DNA of 64,000 nt from Rhodeus uyekii (Eukaryota; Chordata; Actinopteri; Cypriniformes; Acheilognathidae). The notes beneath the pieces were generated by a model that was not told the origin of the DNA, ran no database searches, and was given only the letters and a program-made list of their open reading frames with translations. Both the position numbers and the translations under genes were made by a program. Location: positions 62,001 to 126,000 of the forward strand of contig JAWRVZ010000247.1 of NCBI GenBank assembly GCA_037043235.1. The letters are read 5' to 3'. Of this stretch, positions 11,225 through 22,230 are shown in pieces (the first letter of the stretch is position 1; each line of letters opens with the position of its first letter).

Positions 11225-11254
11225 GTGAGTGCAGTGCATGATGTGATGTGTGCG

Positions 11255-11257
11255 TGT

Positions 11258-11304
<47 letters not shown>

Positions 11305-11305
11305 C
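11255..11305. repeat. (GT)n microsatellite
   Basis: About 23 uninterrupted GT dinucleotides. Confidence 0.95.
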
Positions 11306-11875
11306 TGAAGGTGTGTGTGGAGTTCGTCTGCTGGAGAAGAACAGCGATGATGAGTTCTGTCTCTGAAAACATCCCGCTGAATGAGTTTATGAGGAGAAGA
11401 ACTCTCTCTGGATTTCAGTGTTACTGCTCAGAGCACATTCTCAAATCATTGCTTAACTGTAATAAAATACAAATGTAGTAAATACGACTGTCAAGGAGAA
11501 TTTCATAAAGTTTATTTGCAACTCTACCTTTTATTTCTAGACTTTATTGTGTCATGTGTGAAGTTTCAGAGCGGATGACTGTGGAATAATCGATATTCGA
11601 GTAGCGATAATGAAGAACAAAGTTGAATGTATCGATTGAGTTTAGTTTTTAATGTGACGGTTTCATTAATCGGTTCCGTCAGTGAATAAATGCATTGATC
11701 CATAGAGATGACATAGAGCAGCTGCTCAGCGCGACGGAGCACCTCGGGTTCGAATCCGCTCGCAATCGATTAAAGCTCTTATTGAAAAACTAACGGAGAG
11801 CTTTCATGTGAATCAGTCGCGTCCCCGAGACATCATCCAGAGAGTGAGGGGTGGGGACAATAGGTGAAAAGAAGC

Positions 11876-12085
11876 GGAGACATGTCTCACTGTCTCACAT
11901 GTCTCATATCCTGCATGTCTCAACTTATTTCAGCTGTCCCTGATGTCTCACCTGTCTCTCGTGTTCCTCATGTCTCACCTGTCCCTCATGTTCCTCATTT
12001 CTCACCTGTCTCTCATGTTTCAACTGTCCTTAATGTCTCATCTGTCTCTCTTGTCTCACCTGTCCCTCATGTCTCACTTGCCCCG
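11876..12085. repeat. Degenerate CTCATGTCTCACCTGTC minisatellite
   Basis: Variable units of roughly 15-30 bases built from CTCATGT, CTCACCTGTC and CCTCATGTT. Any frame across it is an artefact. Confidence 0.75.
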
Positions 12086-12089
12086 CCCA

Positions 12090-13823
12090 TAAATTACGCT
12101 TATGGATGTGTGCAATGACTAATGACTAATTTCATAAACGTTTAAATGGAAATTTTGCGAGCCATTAGTCGCCCTTCCCAAACCCTCCCCGGATCCTCTG
12201 CTGAAACACGTTCTGTCATATAAAGCCATTAATCTAATGAATCTGCCTTAGTGACTTTATAATGGCTTTAGTTTCTAATCGTCTGTTGTGGATCAATACT
12301 TGTTTATTGTTGTTATTTATTTATTTATTTGATGGACAGACGTTTAGTAGTTTAACCCCATTTGGCTAAACTAATTACAGGCAACATTTTAATCAACATC
12401 TGCACTCACAAGAGTTCATGTAGTGTAATATTAAAGATTTATATAGTTAAATGCATATAATATTTCTATCCATTTAGACACAGTTGTAATAAATGAAGTT
12501 AATGTGAATGATGCACATTTGTCTTTTTAGCTGCTTATTGTTTTAACAGATTTATGCTTAGACTAAGCAATCTTTATAAATACATTTTGAAAATATTATG
12601 AAAATAAAATGATTTAAATGTATGCAAAAACGTCATAATAAACTATGCAATATTTATTTTTAGTGTGTGAATGGTGAATGCAGATTGAATTCACATTGAA
12701 ACAGAATAATAAACTTTATGCTTCTCACATATTGAATATAAGTTCGATATTCTTTATTGTTGGTCACAGTCATATTGTCACGTTGTATTTGTGTCTCTGA
12801 TTAAAGAAACAATAATAAATAGTTAACAAAACTTTGACTTTTTTATCAGAATTGTCCGTTTTGAAAGACCAATTGTGAGTTATATAGTCTGACATTTTCT
12901 TGCAATTACGAATTTATATATTTTTAAATCGCTTATAACTTTTTTTCTTGCAATACAAAGTATAACATTTTGTTTGTTAGTTATAAAGTCAGAATTGAGA
13001 GATTACCTTTTGTAAATTTTTTACATCTTTTATTTCATAGTGGAAACTAGTTTCCACATTCGGATAAACTTCACAGCAGGAAAGAAAAGATGATTGACAC
13101 TTTAAACAGAGATGTGGTTTCTCTTTAGATAGACTGTCCATCTGTCCATGAGCAAATGACACAAACACAGTCATCACAACTCAAAGTGAAACAGTAATCA
13201 TATTTCCAGCGCTCACATTGGAAGAAAAACATCGTCATGCCACCTTGAGGTGATACTGAGAAACTGCATTATTAAATTATTTGTGGGAAAGTGATAATTT
13301 TATTATTTTATTACATTTATTATTTTAATTGTATTAAATAATATATTTTGACAGACTAACTGTTTAAGATTGTTGTTGCTCTGATTGTTGGAGTTTGAAC
13401 TGCAGAAATAACGCTCACCCATATGATTCAAAACAACCTTTCTCCAATTTATTCAAGGACAAATCGTTCCATAATTAACCTACATAAAACCTAGTTTTGT
13501 ATTATACTGTAATATCGTTACAAATTTTTAAAGGAACTAGTTAATTTGATGTGTTCAAGTGGTTCTAGTTATTAAAGTCTTGTCACTTTAAGAGGGGTGT
13601 AGAGGGAGAGTTGGGTGTGAGGAATGAGAGAGAGAGTGCTCTGAAGCTGAGAGTTTGTTGGATTTCGTTGTTATGTACGGCGTGGCTTGCGGCCAGAACA
13701 GCAATCCGTTGAGTTCTAAATAAAATCTCTGAACGAGAAGGAACCTGTCTGGTTACTTCAAGTAGCAACGCTACAATACATTAGTTTGTTTATTGTATTT
13801 TGTTTTTTTTTCATTATGTTGAT

Positions 13824-13875
<52 letters not shown>

Positions 13876-14248
13876 ATAATATATGTCACATCTTCATAAC
13901 TTTCAGTGCACTACTGCTAAAGATAGTAAGTTAATAAACTGCATATAGACTGTTCCAGGGAAATTGTTAACGGCTATTCTGGGTAACGGTTTTCTTGATA
14001 ACCAATCACATTACAGTCTTGACATCATGAGTTGTGCGACAGTCAGTCGCGGTTTGTGAATACCATAGAAATGAATGAGAAGTCCCATAAACAGAATCAC
14101 AGCTGTCCTTGTCTCTTCTTATAAAACAACATTATCAGTGTAAACTCTAAAAATATGAACTTTGAAAATATGAATATGAACTTCCTCACAAAAATGGCGT
14201 TACGCTTTCTTTTGGCTGAGGTGGCTTTGGTTGTATTTTAAGGGTATA
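12090..14248. other. AT-rich intergenic DNA, no gene seen
   Basis: No frame above ~62 codons and no recognisable domain. It includes an (AT)n microsatellite at about 13829-13861. Confidence 0.5.
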
Positions 14249-14250
14249 TA

Positions 14251-15101
14251 CACTCACCTAAAGGATTATTAGGAACACACTAATAATGTGTTTGATCCCC
14301 TTTCACCTTCAGAACTGCCTTAATTCTATGTATCATTGATTCAACAAGCTGCTGAAAGCATTCTTTAGAAATGTCGGCCATATTGATAGGATAGCATCTT
14401 GCAGTTGATGATTTGTGGGATACACATCCAGGACACGAAGCTCCCGTTCCTCCACATCCCAAAGATGCTCTATTGGGTTGAGATCTGGTGACTGTGGGCC
14501 ATTTTAGTGCCGTGAACTCATTGCCATGATCAAGAAACCAATTTGAAGTGATTCGAGCTTTGTGACATGGTGCATTATCCTGCTGGAAGCAGCATCAGAG
14601 GATGGGCACATGGTGGTCATAAAGGGATGGGCATGGTCAAAAACATGTTCAGGCAGGCCGTGGCATTTAAACGATGCCCAATTGGCACTAAAGGGCCTGA
14701 AGTGTACCAAGAAAACATCCCCCACACCATTACACCACCACCACCAGCCTGCACAGTGGTAACTGTGATGGATAAGGCATGATGGATACAAGTTCTCATA
14801 CTGTTTACGCAAAATTCTGACTCTACCATCTTAATGCCTCAGCAGAAGCCCATCCGCCTCAAGGTTGTGAGTGTTGTGGCTTCACAAATGCTTTGCTGCA
14901 TACCTCGGTTGTATCGAGTGGTATTTCAGTCAAAATTGCTTAAATCACCTTTGTTTCCCATTCTGACATTCAGTTTGGAGTTCAGGAGATTGTCTTGATT
15001 AGGACCAACCCCTAAATGCATTGAAGCAACTGCCATGTTGATTAGATAATTGCATTAATGAAAAATTGAACATGTGTTCCTAATAATCCTTTAGGTGAGT
15101 C
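14251..15101 (-). mobile_element. Tc1/mariner element, internally deleted copy
   Basis: Ends are CACTCACCTAAAGGATTATT and its inverted copy, flanked by TA (14249-14250 and 15102-15103). It matches the 1196-bp copy at 18283-19478 in the opposite orientation but is about 345 bp shorter, having lost part of the N-terminal transposase region. The minus strand still encodes pieces of the catalytic domain, including a GGGGVMVWG segment. Frameshifts make it inactive. Confidence 0.85.
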
Positions 15102-15117
15102 TATTAGTACTCTAAGG

Positions 15118-15231
15118 GCGGGGCGCGATCTACCTGTCGTCCGAGGGCGGAAGTAGCCGAGCGATTGAGCCATATTCAGCCATCAAAAGAGCCATATATA
15201 TGGCTCGCGAGCCATAGGTTCCCGACCCCTG
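15118..15231. mobile_element. 114-bp hAT MITE with 8-bp target duplication
   Basis: Flanked by CTCTAAGG at 15110-15117 and 15232-15239. The right end (inverted) reads CAGGGGTCGGGAACC, typical of hAT termini. The left end GCGGGGCGCGATCTACC is a weaker match. No coding sequence. Confidence 0.75.
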
Positions 15232-15239
15232 CTCTAAGG

Positions 15240-16060
15240 TATAAAAGTTGTCCTTTTAATCCTGCCCCAGTGATAAGCTGTTGTACCCATAAAGCTAACA
15301 TTTCTCCACATTCTTTTTTAACAGTGTAGAAACACCCAGACAACAACTCCAACATTCATCGAAGTTTGTATTCTTTAACTCAGATGATCCTTGACACAAC
15401 TTCATCACCACCCTTCTCATTTGAGCATCTCTGATTACAGAAGAAACCATCAGGACACATAATCAACGACAAATCAATGCAAGTATAGGATATACGTTAT
15501 AAATTCCTTTGAGGTAAAGACAGCTGCTTACAAGTACAGAGCGGGGAAAATAACAGCAAAGACACTGAGTTAAACACAGCCTTTCAATAACTTTACAACC
15601 ACTCCCCACAATTCTGCAAATCAGGGCAATAATTGACTCTACCTCTTCCTTTGGTCCTCGTCAACACCAGCTTGAGTAAGAGTAAGGCCAACTGAGCATA
15701 GAAGAAGCCTATGCATCTGTACTCTACTAACAATGAGTGTCAGATCCTGCTGATGTCTGTTGCTAATAGTAATCGAAGCACAAAATATTTGTGTACCTGT
15801 CAGACCTACCTGAAAATCTTAAAGCATTTTTTATGAGGTTACATGGGTAAAATACAATGAAATCAATAACCTTTTTGTGCTTTTTAGTAGGGTAAGTCTT
15901 CATCATCTGGCCTAGAGAAAAACCTGAAGTGTTGAACCCTGATGTATTAAAGACACAGCTAAATGTGACATTTATTGCAATGGGTTTATGTGAAGATTGT
16001 TTAATTTCACTTAAATTAAATTTTATTTTCATATATATGTAAACCGAGGTATTACTGTGT
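15240..16060. other. Intergenic DNA, no gene seen
   Basis: No recognisable frames or elements; ends in an (AT)n run at about 16060-16078. Confidence 0.45.
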
Positions 16061-16501
16061 ATATATATATATATATATACACAGTAATACCTCGGTTTAC
16101 GAGTTTAATTCGTTCCAAGAGCGAGCTCGTAAACCAAAATGATCGTACACCAAAACAAATTTCCCCTTAAAAATGCACTAAAAATCAATTAATTCGTTCC
16201 ACATGACCACAAATACCATTTTAAATATTTTTTTGGTTTTATCCTATTAATTGCAGTTAAAATTGTAACCATTAAGATCTCATATAAATACTAATTAATA
16301 ATTGACAATTAAACTCTAAAAATACTTGACAATTTACTGTAATGCACTTCAGGTTTGAGCAGCCTGCTTGGAGGAGAGAGAGGAGGGAGGAGCGCTTTGA
16401 ACTACTCCTTGCGCTTTTGCTTCTGCAGAGAAACGGCAGGTCCGACGAACATGAAAACAGTGCTCATTTGAAGGAGAGGCTTATATGTTGTTTGTATAAA
16501 A

Positions 16502-16835
16502 CAGGGGCGTAGCCAGAATTTTATTTTTGAGGGGGCCCAGCTTAAAATGAGGGGGCCTGAGCATAATGTAATAGGCAGGATTCAAACCTGCGCAGGGAAA
16601 CCCCAATGGATTTCTAGTCCATCGCCTTAACCTCTCAGCCAAGACTAGTTGTGGTACATGCAGCGCGCTATTGTTGACTTTGGGGGTGCGGTGCGATTGT
16701 CTTGTGCGGTGGGCGATATATGTTTTCACTTTAGTTTTCACAGTCGCGATTTTAAACAATTCAAAATCTGAGGGGGCCGGACATGTAAATGAGGGGGCCC
16801 AGGCCCACCCAGGCCCCCCCGTGGCTACGCCACTG
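16502..16835. mobile_element. hAT MITE inserted in the left fold-back arm
   Basis: Ends are CAGGGGCGTAGCCAG and GTGGCTACGCCACTG (inverted). The 8-bp target duplication GTATAAAA lies at 16494-16501 and 16836-16843. The right fold-back arm has a single GTATAAAA at the mirrored position, which confirms the insertion is younger than the arms. It contains a tRNA-Ser-like sequence. Confidence 0.9.
16567..16648 (-). tRNA. tRNA-Ser(AGA)-like sequence inside the hAT MITE, probable pseudogene
   Basis: Eighty-two bases on the minus strand align with the vertebrate serine tRNA layout. They have a D-arm with TGGCTGAGAGGTTAAGGCG and an anticodon stem ATGGA/TCCAT around loop CTAGAAA (anticodon AGA). A class-II variable arm follows, then T-loop GGTTTGAATCC, where the consensus is GGTTCGAATCC. 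The acceptor ends (CTAGTC against TATTAC) pair poorly, so the molecule is probably not functional. Internal Pol III promoter boxes are nearly intact. The length matches tRNA-Ser (82 nt without CCA). Confidence 0.75.
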
Positions 16836-18282
16836 GTATAAAAATATGGTTTGTCTAACCCTATTACTTTGTTTATTATTTGGCTAAAACCGTGTATATT
16901 TCACTACGTGAACAATAGCGATAACAATTAATTAATGTTTAGAATATGAGGTAAAAACTTCTGTAAATCACTTACAAAAGTATCACTGTGGTGAATGATG
17001 CAGCCAATGAATGAGTTAAGGGGTTATAAAGGGGTTGGAACCTCCTGACTGTGTTATGAGAGGCTGTCATTAGGATATTTTCTGTAAAAATGCGCACAAG
17101 GATGCTGAGTGTTAGGACTTTTTCCACACAAAACTGCGCATGGGTGAGGGAAATTTTTTTGTTGTACACCGATACAATGCTCGTACACCGATTCGACCCT
17201 CCATGCTCGTACACCGATTTGCTTGTATTCCAAGTCGCTCGTAAACCGAGATATTACTGTATAGGCCATTCTACAAAATTGGTGACAATTGGTGTCCCCC
17301 ATCCAAAAAATTTCCAAAAGCATTTAAATATTCAAATCTTAGATGTTTACTAAGATCCTTAAATTATCTATTGAAACGCACAATAACACAGTTTTTTTTA
17401 TACCTCATATTCTAAACATTAATTAATTGTTATCGCTATTGTTCACGTAGTGAAATATACACGGTTTTAGCCAAATAATAAACAAAGTAATAGGGTTAGA
17501 CAAACCATATTTTTATACAAACAACATATAAGCCTTTCCTACAAATGAGCACTGTTTTCATGTTCGTCGGACCTGCCGTTTCTCTGCAGGATCGGCAAAA
17601 GCGCAAGGAGTAGTTAAAAGCGCTCCTCCCTCCTCTCTCTCCTCCAAGCAGGCTGCTCAAACCTGAAGTGCATTACAGTAAATTGTCAAGTATTTTTAGA
17701 GTTTAATTGTCAATTATTAATTAGTATTTATATGAGATCTTAAGGGTTACAATTTTAACTGCAATTACTAGGGTAAAACCAAAAAATATTTAAAATGGGC
17801 ATTTGTAGTCATGTGGAACGAATTAATTGATTTTTAGTGCATTCTTATGGGGAAATTTGTTTTGGTGTATGAGCATTTTGGTTTACGAGCTCGCTCTTGG
17901 AACGAATTAAACTCGTAAACCGAGGTATTACTGTATTTGAAATATTTAAAAACTTTATATTTATAATATCATCATGTATTGGGTACTTTCAATAAGGAGG
18001 TGGCTGTCCCAAATCCTTACATGTAAATTTCAACTTGTGAAAATAAGGGTGCAGTCAATGATATGTAACAGTCTGACTCTCACACCAGCGGAACACGGTT
18101 TGAGTCCTGCTTGGAGCAGGCGATTCGGACAGGAGGGGTTTATAGATAGGATGATAGCTTTGAATTGTTAGGTTGTTGCCAATAATGGTACTTTCTATGA
18201 TATTAATGCCTAGAAAGACTACAAGAGTGACAGAGAGTGTCTCTATGTGGTTCTGAATAATTATCTGAATGAATATGTTATA

Positions 18283-19478
18283 CACTCAACTAAAGGATTA
18301 TTAGGAACACCTGTTCAATTTCTCATTAATGCAATTATCTAATCAATCTAATCAACATGGCAGTTGCTTCAATGCATTTAGAGGTCAAGACAATCTCCTG
18401 AACTCCAAACTGAATGTCAGAATGGGAAAGAAAGGTGATTTAAGCAGTTTTGAGCGTGGCATGGTTGTTGGTGCCAGACGGGCCGTCTGAGTATTTTACA
18501 ATCTGCTCAGTTACTGGGATTTTCACGCACAACCATTTCTAGGGTTTACAAAGAATGGTGTGAAAAGGGAAAAGCATCCAGTTTGTGGCAGTCCTGTGGG
18601 AGAAAATGCCTTGTTGATGCTAGACGTCAAAGGTTATGGGCCGACTGATTCAAGCTGATAGAAGAGCTACTTTGACTGAAATAACCACTCGTTACAACTG
18701 AGGTTTGCAGCAAAGCATTTGTGAAGCCACAAAACGCACAACCTTGAGGTGGATGGGCTAACAACAGCAGAAGACCCCACCGGGTACCACTCATCTCCAC
18801 TACAAATAGGAGAAAGAGGCTACAATTTTCACGAGCTCATCAAAATTAGACAGTTGAAGACTGGAAAAATGTTGCCTGGTCTGATGAGTCTCGATTTCTG
18901 TTGAGACATTCAGATGGTAGAGTCAGAATTTGGTGTAAACAAAATAAGAACATGGATCCATCATGCCTTGTTACCACTGTGCCTGGTGGTGGTGGTGTAA
19001 TGGTGTGGGGGATGTTTTCTTGGCACACTTTAGGCCCTTTAGTGCCAATTGGGGATCGTTTAAATGCCATGGCCTGCCTGAGCATTGTTTCTGACCATGT
19101 CCATCCCTTTATGACCACCATGTGCCCATCCTCTGATGCTGCTTCCAGCAGGATAATGCACCATGTCACAAAGCTCGAATCATTTCAGATTGGTTTCTTG
19201 AACATGACAATGAGTTCACGGCACTAAAATGGCCCCACAGTCACCAGATCTCAACCCAATCTTTGGGATGTGGTGGAACGGGAGCTTTGTGCCCTGGATG
19301 TGCATCCCACAAATCTCCATCAACTGCAAGATGCTCCTATCAATATGGTCAAAATTTCTAAAGAATGCTTTCAGCACTTTGTTGAATCAATGCCACGCAG
19401 AATTGAGGCAGTTCTGAAGGTGAAAGGGGGTCAAACACAGTATTAGTATGGTGTTCCTAATAATCCTTTAGGTGAGTG
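18283..19478 (+). mobile_element. Tc1/mariner element, full-length but decayed
   Basis: The 1196-bp copy has ends CACTCAACTAAAGGATTATT and its inverse CCTTTAGGTGAGTG, flanked by TA at 18281-18282 and 19479-19480. It is the same family as 14251-15101, in the opposite orientation. Confidence 0.9.
18424..19440 (+). pseudogene. Tc1-family transposase pseudogene
   Basis: Starts with an ATG encoding MGKKGDLSSFERGMVVGARR, the N-terminal start of a Tc1 transposase. The frame breaks at about 18488 and again several times. Later pieces include VEDWKNVAWSDESRF-type residues near 18850 (first catalytic Asp region) and a VMVWGMFSWHTLGPL segment near 19000. QDNAP-type sequence lies at ~19155, and SPDLNP near 19240-19260 marks the catalytic third-residue region. 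A Tc1 transposase is about 340 residues; this one carries multiple frameshifts and stops, so it is inactive. Confidence 0.85.
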
Positions 19479-20149
19479 TACGTGCTGACTGCATATGTGC
19501 AATATAATTATATATTTATATTAACATAAAATGTTGAATGTCTGATTCAACTATGGCAAACTAAGTATTGGGGTCACTATCAAAACATTACTGTCACTAC
19601 CGAAAATGTGCAGTCACTACCAAAACATGGAAAGTTTTCTCAAAAAACAAAGTATATTGAATTATCAACTAAGACGTTATGATAGTGTTTAGTTTAATGC
19701 ATATTCAACCTAATGAATCCTTATCTTTTAAATCAGTATGATAAACTTTTTGTCTTCTACAAAGAAAGATTGGGTTCAAAATACAACAAATTAAAATATT
19801 ATTAAATTTGTCATTTTTATTGATTTAACCTGTAAAAAAAAAAATTAAATAGAGAAAAAATATATTTACAAGGTTGATGTAAACAAAATCTTAATAGGTC
19901 ATTATTGTCATCATTGTGTTTTGGTAGTGACAAATTTGGGGTGTATGAAAATATTCCAGCATTTTCTGAAAATACAATTTGAGAACTAACCGCACAATTA
20001 CTAGAAATGTATACCTTGGATATTGTAAAATTTGCATACGTGCAAAATTTGTGGGGGAAAAATACAAAATTTCAAGATGCTTCCAACTCTGTTTTGTCAC
20101 CAATTCTATAGAATGGCCCATATATATATTGCTGCCTCTTGTTTGTTAC

Positions 20150-21400
20150 TATGGTTACGGATTAATTTGATTACACCTGTTAGTTTTTGGTTCATTATCT
20201 GTGTAGATATAAGTTCTAGTGAGTTCTCTGTTGACTGTCAGTAATGGTTTGTGTAGACACATTGCTTTGTGGACTAGTACTATCTGAGTTTGTTTTCTTA
20301 TTAAAACCTTGTCTTTTGGATTCTTTGGACTCATCTTCATCTTTTGACTTGACAGAACATGACAAAATAACCAACCTCAATATGGAAACAACAGCTCAGT
20401 CCGCTGCCATTGCCTAAAAGTGATTTGCTTTTTTGGATTTTACTGTGGATTTCTGCCATCTTGCCATATGAAGTATCTACAACGATGAGAAAATTACTAC
20501 TTTTGATCGGGGAAAATTACCACCAGCCTGTAGACCTGCCAGACATCAAAGGACTTAGCTGAAGGGAGGCAGTGGTCAGATATCTAGAGAGTGTACTAAA
20601 CCGATCCATCCTACCAGCGGACCCAGAGCTCAGCACACAACAGTCCTATTCCATGGAGCAACAGCCAGAACCCCCAGCAGACGGAGTGCCAGAGCCTGCC
20701 ATGATGGAGCTGCCAGCACTCCAGATGCACCTGAGCCAAACATCACCCCCAGTCTGACCTGTCATGTGAGCCAACCATTTTGCCTTTATATGAGGAAGCA
20801 ATGTGGGAGTTTGAGGAACAGAGGACTTCCCTGCCCATATCCAGAGATGCTGCAGTCAGATGAAAATAAATTCTGGAAAGTGGAACCTTCTGTAAAACTG
20901 CCCCTGTTAATCCCTTTCTTCTTAGCAGTTCCATTCTCAGATCCCAGAGTTGGAATCCAGCACAGTCTCTGTTGTCTCCAATCAGCTCAATTTTTCATTC
21001 TCTGGCTCCTCTCTGTAGAGTGGATTCACCTGGAAAATCCTGCAAGCCATCTCTGGACCATCTCCTGGTCCTATATCTCCACCTCTACCCATCACCCTGA
21101 CTCCCCTATCTTTACTCCTCCCTCCCTCTGCATCACCAGGGACCGTCAGGCACATGAATCCACTGGGCTCCTTCAGCCTACTGGCTCCACCTCGATCAGA
21201 CATTGCCAGCCCATCGTCATAGACTCCAGCCCTCCACCTATTTGGCTCAGTCTGGGTCTCAGGCTCCAGGTCAATCCTCAGTTGTACCGGTTCTGCCACA
21301 GCCCTCCTTTGATCCCAGTTCCACCTCGTGGGCCATTGTTGCATCTCCATCACATCCTCTGAGGCTCCAGCTCCTGCTCAGGATCCAGAAGCCCACTCCG
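20150..21400 (+). mobile_element. Remnant of an LTR-type element with gag-like sequence
   Basis: Plus-strand sequence from 20372 (ATGGAAACAACAGCTCAGTC) encodes fragments typical of cyprinid LTR-element gag frames. These include METTAQSAA and a PEPPADGVPEPAM segment (20640-20705), followed by Pro/Ser-rich sequence to about 21390. Stops at several points make it a pseudogene. The preceding 20150-20345 block (with ATTAAAACC polyadenylation-like motif) could be the LTR end. No second LTR was recognised. Confidence 0.4.
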
Positions 21401-21411
21401 TTCTATATATA

Positions 21412-22230
21412 CACTGCTCAAAAGAATTAATGGAACGCTTAATCTTCACAGTATGACACCAAGTCACTTAAACTTCAGGGATATTAATCTTTCCAGTTAA
21501 TATGCATAAGTGTGAATTAAGATTGATTGTGAATCAATTTCACCTTTTTAGTGGAAATAAGTGACAACGGGTGCACTGGAGTGACTATAGAGAAACAACC
21601 CCAGAAAGAGAATAATTTTGCAGGTGGTGGCCATAGACAATTGTTCTCTCCTTATGCCTTCTGACTGATTTGTCTCATTGATTTTTCTTACTGATTTGTT
21701 AGGGTCCTTGCCACTCTCTGTAGCATAAACTAGTTCCTGCAACCCAATCTGGTTACACGGGCAGAAGGATGTAGAATGGCAACAACCAGCTACAAGAACA
21801 GGATCTACTCCTTTTCATGAGGAGGAACAGGAGGAGCCCTACAAAATAAGCTCCAGCAGGAACTGGTGAGCATGTTTCTAACCAACCTGTCAGAAACAGA
21901 CTTCATGAAGGTGACACGAGGGCCTGGAGTCCTCTAGTGGATCCTGTGCTCACAGTTCAGCACCAGAAGCTTGATTGGCATTTTCCAGAGAACACCACAA
22001 CTCAAGTCCGGCATTGGTCAGCCTTCTCTGCTGTTAGATGACTGTCAGGCCTTATGCTGGTGCCAAGATAATGCCCTAGAGTGGCATGCAGTTTTTAGAT
22101 TATGAAGGCATTGTCTGGCCTTCATGTTCCCCAGACCCGAATCCCATTGAGAACCTCTGGGACATTATGCATCCGAAAAAGTATCAGCACAGACTGTCCA
22201 GGAGCTACTGATGCCCTGATCCAGGTCTGG
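21412..22230 (+). mobile_element. Tc1-like element remnant, 3' end converted to minisatellite
   Basis: The left end CACTGCTCAAAAGAATTAAT follows a TA dinucleotide and is a known style of Tc1-like terminus. Coding pieces near the 3' part are recognisable: IPIENLWDIM-type residues at about 22140-22170, then the segment that seeds the 61-bp tandem array from ~22205. The rest of the transposase is heavily broken. No right terminus remains. Confidence 0.7.

Larger units (their letters stand above)
16079..17935. mobile_element. Fold-back DNA transposon with ~540-bp inverted arms
   Basis: The left arm starts ACAGTAATACCTCGGTTTAC near 16079. The right arm ends with the inverted copy near 17935. The arms stay complementary for roughly 540 bases (left to ~16957 once the hAT insertion at 16502-16835 is removed; right from ~17395). 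They enclose a ~437-base loop. The loop holds a third copy of the terminal motif (…CTCGTAAACCGAGATATTACTGTA region, 17236-17262), so the structure may be an element inverted against a second copy. The terminus resembles pogo/Tigger-type ends. No transposase is visible. Confidence 0.7.
17263..20125. other. Possible old DNA transposon bracketed by ~24-bp inverted ends
   Basis: GGCCATTCTACAAAATTGGT at about 17265 and its inverse at about 20090-20115 (ACCAATTCTATAGAATGGCC) face each other. Inside, GTCACTACCAAAACA near 19610 and TTTTGGTAGTGACAAA near 19920 are a second inverted pair. The fold-back right arm and the Tc1 copy would then be later insertions. No transposase was seen, and the boundaries are tentative. 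Confidence 0.35.

Noticed and set aside
11735..11775. tRNA-like B box (GGTTCGAATCC) as a tRNA gene or SINE
   Set aside because: No matching A box, acceptor stem or SINE tail; too weak.
14504..14829. Small host genes on both strands
   Set aside because: They are shadows and pieces of the Tc1 transposase copy at 14251-15101.
18085..18125. tRNA-like B box (GGTTTGAGTCC)
   Set aside because: No cloverleaf or SINE tail could be built around it.
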